From Pseudomonadota bacterium (GTDB lineage Bacteria > Desulfobacterota > Desulfobulbia > Desulfobulbales > JAGXFP01), in the NCBI GenBank assembly GCA_018823285.1, contig JAHJIQ010000030.1, forward strand, positions 81,053-145,052: DNA of 64,000 nucleotides. The letters are read 5' to 3'. The notes beneath the pieces are model-generated. The model was given only the letters and a program-made list of their open reading frames with translations. It was not told where the DNA came from and made no database searches. The first letter of the stretch is position 1. Each line of letters starts with the position of its first letter. The position numbers were made by a program, and so were the translations under genes. This document shows, piece after piece, positions 58,094 to 64,000 of this stretch.

Positions 58094-59245
58094 ATGACGG
58101 ACACGGAAAAACAGCCCGGCAGCCTCCGGGCAAAAATCGTCAGGCTGATCTGGGGAGCGCTTCCCGCTTTGATGCTGGTCGGACTTGTGTTTCTGATCAT
58201 CGTATTTTTTACCGCAATCAGCGCGAAGAAGACCCGGTTGGCGGAAGAACAGGCCCGGGCCCTGTCCGCCGGGCGGCCGGCGGTCAATGTGGTGCTTCTG
58301 GAAATTCAACCCCGGCCGATCAGCGACCGGCTCAACCTGCCGGGCGCTATCGAGCCATGGCTCGATCTGGAGCTGCTTGCCAAGATCGGCGGGGAAGTGG
58401 TCGAGGTGCCGGTGAAAGAAGGGGACTGGCTGCAGGAGGGTGAGGTGATCGCCCGGGTCGACCCGGAGGATTACCGGATTGCCCTCAACGCGGCCGAATC
58501 CGCCGCCAGTCTGGCCCTGACCAACCTGGAGCGGACCCGGAGCCTGTTTGACAACGGTTTCTCCCCCAAGGCGGAACTCGATGTGATGGAGGCCCAGGAG
58601 CAAGCCACCCGGGCCACCCTGGATCAGGCACGGCTGCTGCTCGCCCGCTGCAATATCACTGCCCCGATCTCCGGGGTGATCCGCCGTCTGGACGCCAAGG
58701 TCGGCCTGCTCCTGAAGAATGGCGATCCCATTGCCCGGATCCTGCAGATCGATAAGGTAAAGGGAGTGATCGGCATCCCCGAATCGGATGTCAGCAGTGT
58801 CGCCCGCCTCGACCGGGTGCCTTTAACCCTGCAGGCCCTGGACAACCGCACCGTCACCGGGCGCAAACATTTTCTCGCTTCTTCCCCGGAAAACGTGGCC
58901 CGGCTCTACCGCCTCGAGCTGGCGATCGACAACCCTGATCGGTCGATCCTGCCGGGCATGTTCGTCAAAGCCGATCTCGTCAAGCAACGGGTGGAAGAGG
59001 GGTTGACCGTCCCCATCTATGCCATCCTGAACAGGAACGATGAGCGCTTTGTCTTTATTGAAGAACAGGGCGTCGCTGTGCGTCGCCCGGTTGAACCGGG
59101 GATCACCGAGGAGTGGCGGGTCCAGATCGTCAGCGGGCTCGCGGTCGGCGACCGGGTGATCGTCGAAGGCCACCGGGCGGTGGAGGAGGGCCAGGAGCTC
59201 AATATCGTCAAGACCATTACCGGTATCGGGGAGTTCGCCAGATGA
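58094..59245 (+). CDS. RND efflux periplasmic adaptor subunit
   Basis: A 383-residue HlyD/AcrA-type membrane fusion protein. It has one N-terminal transmembrane anchor (residues about 18-42, LIWGALPALMLVGLVFLIIV), lipoyl-like segments (LLAKIGGEVVEVPVKEGDWL, ITAPISGVIRRLDAKVG), a helical hairpin between them, and a C-terminal beta-barrel/membrane-proximal domain. ATG 58094 follows GAGGAT. Its stop overlaps the transporter start (ATGA). Confidence 0.92.
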   Translation: MTDTEKQPGSLRAKIVRLIWGALPALMLVGLVFLIIVFFTAISAKKTRLAEEQARALSAGRPAVNVVLLEIQPRPISDRLNLPGAIEPWLDLELLAKIGGEVVEVPVKEGDWLQEGEVIARVDPEDYRIALNAAESAASLALTNLERTRSLFDNGFSPKAELDVMEAQEQATRATLDQARLLLARCNITAPISGVIRRLDAKVGLLLKNGDPIARILQIDKVKGVIGIPESDVSSVARLDRVPLTLQALDNRTVTGRKHFLASSPENVARLYRLELAIDNPDRSILPGMFVKADLVKQRVEEGLTVPIYAILNRNDERFVFIEEQGVAVRRPVEPGITEEWRVQIVSGLAVGDRVIVEGHRAVEEGQELNIVKTITGIGEFAR

Positions 59246-62200
59246 TCGTGTCCGATACTGCGGTTGAGAAAAGCACCACGGTCATGGTGCTCGCCCTCAT
59301 TATCCTCGTGTTCGGGGTCTACTGCTATAATGTCCTGCCCCGGGAAAGCTCGCCGGATATCACCATTCCCTACGTCTTTGTCAGCGCCGATTACCGGGGA
59401 GTGTCGCCGGCCGATGTCGAGACCTCCATCACCATCGAAATCGAGAAAAAGCTCAAGGGGATCGACGGGGTCAAAAAGATCCATTCGGTCAGTTCCGAAG
59501 GGCTCTCCATGACCAGTATCGAGTTCGTGACCGGCACCGATATCGACAAGGCGCTGCAGGACGTCAAGGACAAGGTTGACGAGGCCGGAAATGAACTGCC
59601 CTCCGACCTGGAAAATGATCCCACGGTCTTCGAGGTTAATTTTTCCGAAATGCCCATTGTGGTCTACTCGTTGAGCGGCACCTGCGGCCTGGCCACCCTG
59701 AAGGAAATCGGTGATGATCTCAAGGATGAGATCGAGGCCATCCCCGGGGTCCTGGAAGTTGAAGTGACCGGCGGCCTGGAGAGGGAGATCCGGGTCGAGG
59801 TGCTGCCGGAAAAACTGGCCTACTACGGCATTTCGATCCCGGTGTTCCAGCGGATCGTTTCCAGTGAAAATCAGAACACCTCGGGCGGGGCTCTGCGGCT
59901 GGGAAACGGCCGTTTCCAGCTCCGGGTCCCCGGCGAATTCAAGACCCCGTCCGAGATCTACGGCCTGGTCATGGGGACCCATAACGGCCAGCCCGTGTAT
60001 CTGAAGGATCTGGCCCGGGTGGTGGACGGCTTCAAGGATGAGACCAGCCGCTCCCGGCTGGACGGCCGGAGCGCGGTCAATATCACGGTCAAAAAGCGGA
60101 CCGGCGAAAACATCATCGCCATCACCGACCAGTTGGATGAACTTCTGAACCGGAGCGAGAAGACCTGGCCCAAGGATACCGAGATCACCAAGGTTCTGGA
60201 CATGGCCAAGGATATCCGGGCGATGGTGGCGGATCTGGAAAACAACATCCTCACCGGACTGGTGCTGGTGGTGGGAGTATTGCTCTTCTTTCTCGGACTG
60301 CGCAATGCCGTGCTGGTCGGTCTGGCGATTCCCTTTTCGATGCTGCTCTCCTTCACCGTCCTGTACATCATGGGGGTGACCCTCAACATGGTGGTGCTCT
60401 TCTCCCTGACCCTGGCCCTGGGGATGCTGGTGGACAACGCCATCGTCATTGTCGAGAACATCTACCGCTATATGCAACAGGGCGTGCCGAGGTCGGAGGC
60501 GGCCAAACGGGCCACCGCCGAGGTGGCCTGGCCGGTGATCGGCTCAACCCTCACCACCCTGGCGGCCTTTTCGCCGATGCTTTTCTGGCCGGGGATTATG
60601 GGGGAGTTCATGGGCTATCTGCCCCTGACCCTGATTGTCACCCTCACTTCGAGTCTGTTTGTCGCCATGGTGATCAACCCGGCCCTGGCCGCAGTCTTCA
60701 TGAAGGTTGAAAACGGTGGCCACCAGGGTGCTGCGGAAATCAGCGGCGAGCAACTCCGGGCGGCCGGTGAAAAACCCATTGAAATCCGGGGCTGGTTCCT
60801 GAAATTCTACACCGCCACGCTCCGCTTCTGCCTGAACCGGCCGCTCGTGATAGTCGGCACTGCCTTTGCCTGCCTTATCCTTCTTTTTCAGGCCTGGCTG
60901 CTGGTGGTCGGCATTGAGAAGCCGGTGGAGTTCTTCCCGGAGATTGATCCCAAATCCATGTACGTCAATATCGATACCCCCGAAGGGGCGGATCTCGATT
61001 ATATCGATACCATCATGCGGCGCATCGAAATGGCGGTGGCCGGGGTTCCGGAGGAGGAACTCTACGGCAAGGCCGAGGACCCGGCGGCCTACCTCGCGGC
61101 CATGGCCGCCAAGGAGCACCGGAAGGCGACCGGGGAGAGCTTTTTCGGCCCCAGCGATCTGGTCAATATCAAGGACATCTATATCAAGGCGGTCAGCACC
61201 TCCGGCGGCGGTTCGGCCTTTGCCTCCAACGCCCCCAACCATGTGGGCATCCAGTTTCTCGACATCGAAGAGCGCACGACCCCCTCATCGGAGACGGTCA
61301 AGGAGATCCGCCGGCGGGTAAAAAACATCCCCGGCGGCAAGATCACCGTCGCCATGCAGGAAGAGGGGCCGCCCACCGGCGCGCCGATCAACATTGAAAT
61401 CGGCGGCGACAATTTTCAAATCCTCGGCGCCATTGCCCGGGAGATCAGGAACCAGCTCGCCAAACTGCCTTCGGTGGAGGATATCCGGGATGATTACGTT
61501 GAAGGCTCCCCCTCGGTCCGGGTCCGGGTGGACCGTCAGAAGGCTGCCCTCTTCGGCCTGACCACGGACAATATCGGCTTTGCCCTGAAGACCGCCTATA
61601 ACGGGCTGGATGTTTCCTCCTACCGCGAAGGGGATGAGGATTACGACATCACCGTCCAGCTCTCGGAGCAAGACCGGCGGGTTACCGATATTCTTCGGGA
61701 GTTGATGGTCCCCACCATCAGCGGAGAACTGGTGCCCCTTTCCACTCTGGCCACCGTGGATTACAGCGGCGGCCTCGGTGATATCGTCCGGATCGACAAC
61801 CAGCGGGTGGTCACGGTCAAGGCCAATGTCGATGAAGGCAAAATTCCGGGTCCGGTGGTCCGGGCCCAGGCGGAAAAACTCCTGGCCCGGCTGACCCTGC
61901 CCCCCGGCTACACCATTCGTTTTACCGGGGAGAACGTGGAACAGGCGGAGTCCCAGGCCTTTTTGAGCAAGGCCTTTGTCATTGCCTGTTGCCTGATTTT
62001 TCTGATCCTGGTCAGCATGTTCAATTCGATTTCCCAGCCCTTTATCATTATGACCTCGGTCATCCTCTCTCTGGGCGGCGCCTTTCTCGGGCTTGCGGTG
62101 TATCGGCTGCCCTTTGGCATCATCATGACCGGGGTCGGGGTCATTTCCCTGGCCGGCGTGGTGGTGAACAACGCCATCGTTCTGATTGATTACATCAATA

Positions 62201-62583
62201 AATTGCAGGCGAGGGGGTTGCCGCTCAAGGAGGCGGTGGTCGCCGCCGGGGCCACTCGCCTGCGCCCGGTGTTGTTGACCGCCATCACCACTATTCTCGG
62301 CCTTATTCCGATGGTCACCGGGGTCTCCTACGACTTCCGCAACTGGCAGATTTCCTGGGTCAGCGAGTCGAGTCAGTGGTGGCAATCCATGGCGGTGGTG
62401 GTCATTTTCGGTCTGATCGTCGCAACCTTTCTGACCCTGATCCTGGTGCCGACTCTCTATTGTCTGTTTGCCCGGATCGAGGAGGCTCGCGGGACCTCGT
62501 TCCGCCGGCTCCGCCGCCTCTACTGGAAACCATATTCCTGGCTGGCCGGCGAAAAATCAGACGGCGGGGATGGGTTCAGCTGA
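59242..62583 (+). CDS. RND-family efflux transporter permease
   Basis: A 1113-residue inner-membrane proton-driven pump. It has twelve transmembrane segments in the RND order, two large periplasmic loops, and the TM4 region GMLVDNAIVIVENIYRYMQ with the proton-relay Asp. It belongs to the broad HAE1/AcrB-like group. The substrate cannot be predicted. No outer-membrane TolC homologue is in the window, so it must come from elsewhere. Translationally coupled with the adaptor gene. Confidence 0.93.
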   Translation: MIVSDTAVEKSTTVMVLALIILVFGVYCYNVLPRESSPDITIPYVFVSADYRGVSPADVETSITIEIEKKLKGIDGVKKIHSVSSEGLSMTSIEFVTGTDIDKALQDVKDKVDEAGNELPSDLENDPTVFEVNFSEMPIVVYSLSGTCGLATLKEIGDDLKDEIEAIPGVLEVEVTGGLEREIRVEVLPEKLAYYGISIPVFQRIVSSENQNTSGGALRLGNGRFQLRVPGEFKTPSEIYGLVMGTHNGQPVYLKDLARVVDGFKDETSRSRLDGRSAVNITVKKRTGENIIAITDQLDELLNRSEKTWPKDTEITKVLDMAKDIRAMVADLENNILTGLVLVVGVLLFFLGLRNAVLVGLAIPFSMLLSFTVLYIMGVTLNMVVLFSLTLALGMLVDNAIVIVENIYRYMQQGVPRSEAAKRATAEVAWPVIGSTLTTLAAFSPMLFWPGIMGEFMGYLPLTLIVTLTSSLFVAMVINPALAAVFMKVENGGHQGAAEISGEQLRAAGEKPIEIRGWFLKFYTATLRFCLNRPLVIVGTAFACLILLFQAWLLVVGIEKPVEFFPEIDPKSMYVNIDTPEGADLDYIDTIMRRIEMAVAGVPEEELYGKAEDPAAYLAAMAAKEHRKATGESFFGPSDLVNIKDIYIKAVSTSGGGSAFASNAPNHVGIQFLDIEERTTPSSETVKEIRRRVKNIPGGKITVAMQEEGPPTGAPINIEIGGDNFQILGAIAREIRNQLAKLPSVEDIRDDYVEGSPSVRVRVDRQKAALFGLTTDNIGFALKTAYNGLDVSSYREGDEDYDITVQLSEQDRRVTDILRELMVPTISGELVPLSTLATVDYSGGLGDIVRIDNQRVVTVKANVDEGKIPGPVVRAQAEKLLARLTLPPGYTIRFTGENVEQAESQAFLSKAFVIACCLIFLILVSMFNSISQPFIIMTSVILSLGGAFLGLAVYRLPFGIIMTGVGVISLAGVVVNNAIVLIDYINKLQARGLPLKEAVVAAGATRLRPVLLTAITTILGLIPMVTGVSYDFRNWQISWVSESSQWWQSMAVVVIFGLIVATFLTLILVPTLYCLFARIEEARGTSFRRLRRLYWKPYSWLAGEKSDGGDGFS

Positions 62584-62726
62584 ATAGATTTTTTTTGTTT
62601 ATTGTGGGGAGGGATATCCTGTAGTTCAATAATGCAATAGTGCAGGCCTGACCCACACCCCCAGAAGATGATATGGCGCATCGGATTCGTACATGTCAAA
62701 GCTGAGGTGGAGCAATTCCTTTCGAC

Positions 62727-63437
62727 TCAGGGCTGTCTGGTGCAGTAGTAGGTTGCGATAACCCCGTCCCGGATTTCGGAGTTGTCGATGGTAAATCCGG
62801 CTCTGGTCAGCAATCCCGCCATGATCCAGTCATAGGTGGAGAATTCGAGACGGAAATGGTCTTCGGCGTCCTGGCGCATTTCCCGGCCTCCCGCTTCCCC
62901 CAGCCGGGCCAGCAGGGCCTCGATATTGGCGAATGCCCCTTCGGGCACGATAACCACGTCGTTGAGGTAGAGTCTGCCTCCGGGCTTCAGCATTCGATGC
63001 ATGCGTTCCAGAGCGATCCTTTTCCAGAAATCCGGCAGATGGTGTAAGGCCAGGGTGGAGGTGATGAAGTCGGCGGGCGGGCCGTCATATTCAAAGGTCA
63101 GGAAGCCGCCGTGATGAAAATCGATGTTTCCTGCCCCGGCCTTTCTCGCCTTGATCCGCGCGTAATCGAGCATGGCCTTCGAAACATCGACCCCATGTGC
63201 CTGTCTGCAACGTTCGGCGGCGAGTATGGCAAAGATGCCTGTCCCGCAACCGAAATCGATCAGAATATCATGTTCCCCCACCCCAAGCGTATCAAGAACG
63301 CGTAAGCTTTCCCCTTTCAGGTCCCGGAAGTCCGAATGTCTTGATTCAAACTCCGCAACCTCCTCGGCCTTGCCATAGTCCTTGCCCACCTGGGCGAATT
63401 CATTATATTCCCAGGTTATCTTGTTTTTCTTGGTCAT
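62727..63437 (-). CDS. class I SAM-dependent methyltransferase
   Basis: A 236-residue enzyme with motif I DFGCGTGIFAILAAE, the acidic loop GVDVSKAMLDYA and post-motif FITSTLALHHLPDFWK. It resembles the UbiE/Methyltransf-25 type. Substrate unknown. It is convergent with the efflux operon and alone on its strand. A weak ribosome-binding site precedes ATG 63437. Confidence 0.88.
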   Translation of the reverse strand: MTKKNKITWEYNEFAQVGKDYGKAEEVAEFESRHSDFRDLKGESLRVLDTLGVGEHDILIDFGCGTGIFAILAAERCRQAHGVDVSKAMLDYARIKARKAGAGNIDFHHGGFLTFEYDGPPADFITSTLALHHLPDFWKRIALERMHRMLKPGGRLYLNDVVIVPEGAFANIEALLARLGEAGGREMRQDAEDHFRLEFSTYDWIMAGLLTRAGFTIDNSEIRDGVIATYYCTRQP

Positions 63438-63610
63438 AAATATTGATCATGGTTTTATTGGGGTTTACTGCCAAAGGGGGCAAAAGCGGGAGTGACCCCT
63501 TTTCTCGCAGGGTGTTTAGGGAAGACTTTTATAAAGACCACGGAAGACGGGCGTCAGGTTAATGGCCAGGACCAAATGAATGTGAGAATGATGCGGTCGG
63601 CTGATTGATT

Positions 63611-63999
63611 TCAGTGCTCGTCCTGTAAGTCAGCAATGATTTTCCCGGTCATTTTGATCAACCTGGGGAGTTTTGTTTCGCATACATCGAAAATGGCTTC
63701 AACGTTTACATCGAAAACTGATGGCTGATAATGTCTCGAAGTCCCATGGCCTTTTTCCACTCCACTCCAGGGTATTCGGAGAGAAGTGCACCTTGGGTTA
63801 TCTTATCCAGATTCTTCAGGCTTTCTCCGATCGTAATTAACAACATGCAGATGGAATCAAATTTCTCCATACCGGCAGAAGTGTCGGTTAAATCGGCGAC
63901 GGACCGTACTGGTTCAAACCTTGCCATGATGGTCTCAGAGCTTTGCAGAATCTGCTTGAGAATGTGGCAGGCAAGGTTTTTGTCATACATAAACCGCAT
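63611..63999 (-). pseudogene. HepT-like HEPN toxin with a frameshift near its C-terminus
   Basis: From ATG 63990 (or 63999) the frame gives a HepT/DUF86 protein: YDKNLACHILKQILQSSETI, EKFDSICMLLITIGESLKNL, and the RNase motif RDIISH. It then reaches TAA at 63706-63708. In the next frame the family tail continues (VNVEAIFDVCETKLPRLIK, then a stop at 63611), so one base has been lost in the A-run around 63714-63717. The partner nucleotidyltransferase antitoxin (MntA) would lie past the right edge. Could also be a sequencing error. Confidence 0.8.
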
Positions 64000-64000
64000 C

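Noticed and set aside
59017..60477. 486-codon minus-strand open frame opposite the RND genes
   Set aside because: Shadow of the adaptor and permease genes, with repetitive His/Asp/Gly composition and no domain.

Overview
The window looks like a chromosomal piece of a strictly anaerobic, diazotrophic deltaproteobacterium, most likely Desulfobulbales or a close relative. The grounds are a group-II style nif cluster (nifH-nifI1-nifI2-nifD-nifK), rubredoxin, a small assimilatory-type sulfite reductase-like protein, LbtU-like and other outer-membrane porins, a C_GCAxxG_C_C redox protein, and in-frame UGA codons with SECIS-like hairpins that point to selenocysteine use. The assignment is inference from gene content; no rRNA is present.

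Layout. 1-1207: a YcaO-domain gene leaving the left edge. 1.2-8.3 kb: repeat-rich DNA with a VCBS/FlgO-like exported protein, a porin, and a second LbtU-like porin whose 5' end is duplicated upstream. 5.9-10.0 kb: a toxin-antitoxin graveyard (higB-like toxin with a nonsense codon plus intact antitoxin, duplicated antitoxin fragment, mazE-like antitoxin with a 40-codon mazF remnant, intact vapBC, orphan AbrB). 10-18.4 kb: radical SAM protein, sulfite reductase-like protein, ung, tadA, tRNA-Ser, SRP RNA and dnaX-ybaB-recR. 18.5-26.5 kb: tRNA-Val and the translation operon thrS-infC-rpmI-rplT-pheS-pheT-ihfA-merR, ending with tRNA-Pro. infC appears to start with AUU. 26.8-35.1 kb: FGE-like protein, a possible selenocysteine-containing RiPP precursor, rpoH-like sigma factor, a multicopper oxidase fused to a CopB-like beta-barrel, rubredoxin and patatin. 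35.3-42.3 kb: a beta-oxidation operon (acyl-CoA dehydrogenase, thiolase, FadJ-type fusion, acyl-CoA ligase). 42.5-44.1 kb: HDOD protein and a selenocysteine form of the C_GCAxxG_C_C protein.

44.4-54.3 kb: nifA diverges from a nif operon with a sigma-54 promoter. The operon continues past nifK into a NifB-like/NifX-like fusion that has lost all three radical SAM cysteines, a 2Fe-2S ferredoxin, a zinc-ribbon protein, an unknown protein, a HEPN-like protein and a Nif11-like protein. nifE, nifN and a catalytically competent nifB are not in the window. 54.5-64 kb: marR with nitroreductase, FMN-binding and DsrE-like genes, an RND efflux pair, a methyltransferase and a frameshifted hepT at the right edge.

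The two most notable signals are the UGA-containing genes at 28416-28628 and 43622-44101. Conventional gene calling would truncate both. Each has a hairpin whose apical loop starts with GG about 17-18 nt after a UGA. The third is a structured dispersed repeat of about 80 bp, with at least ten full or partial copies, found in intergenic gaps including inside the ribosomal protein operon.
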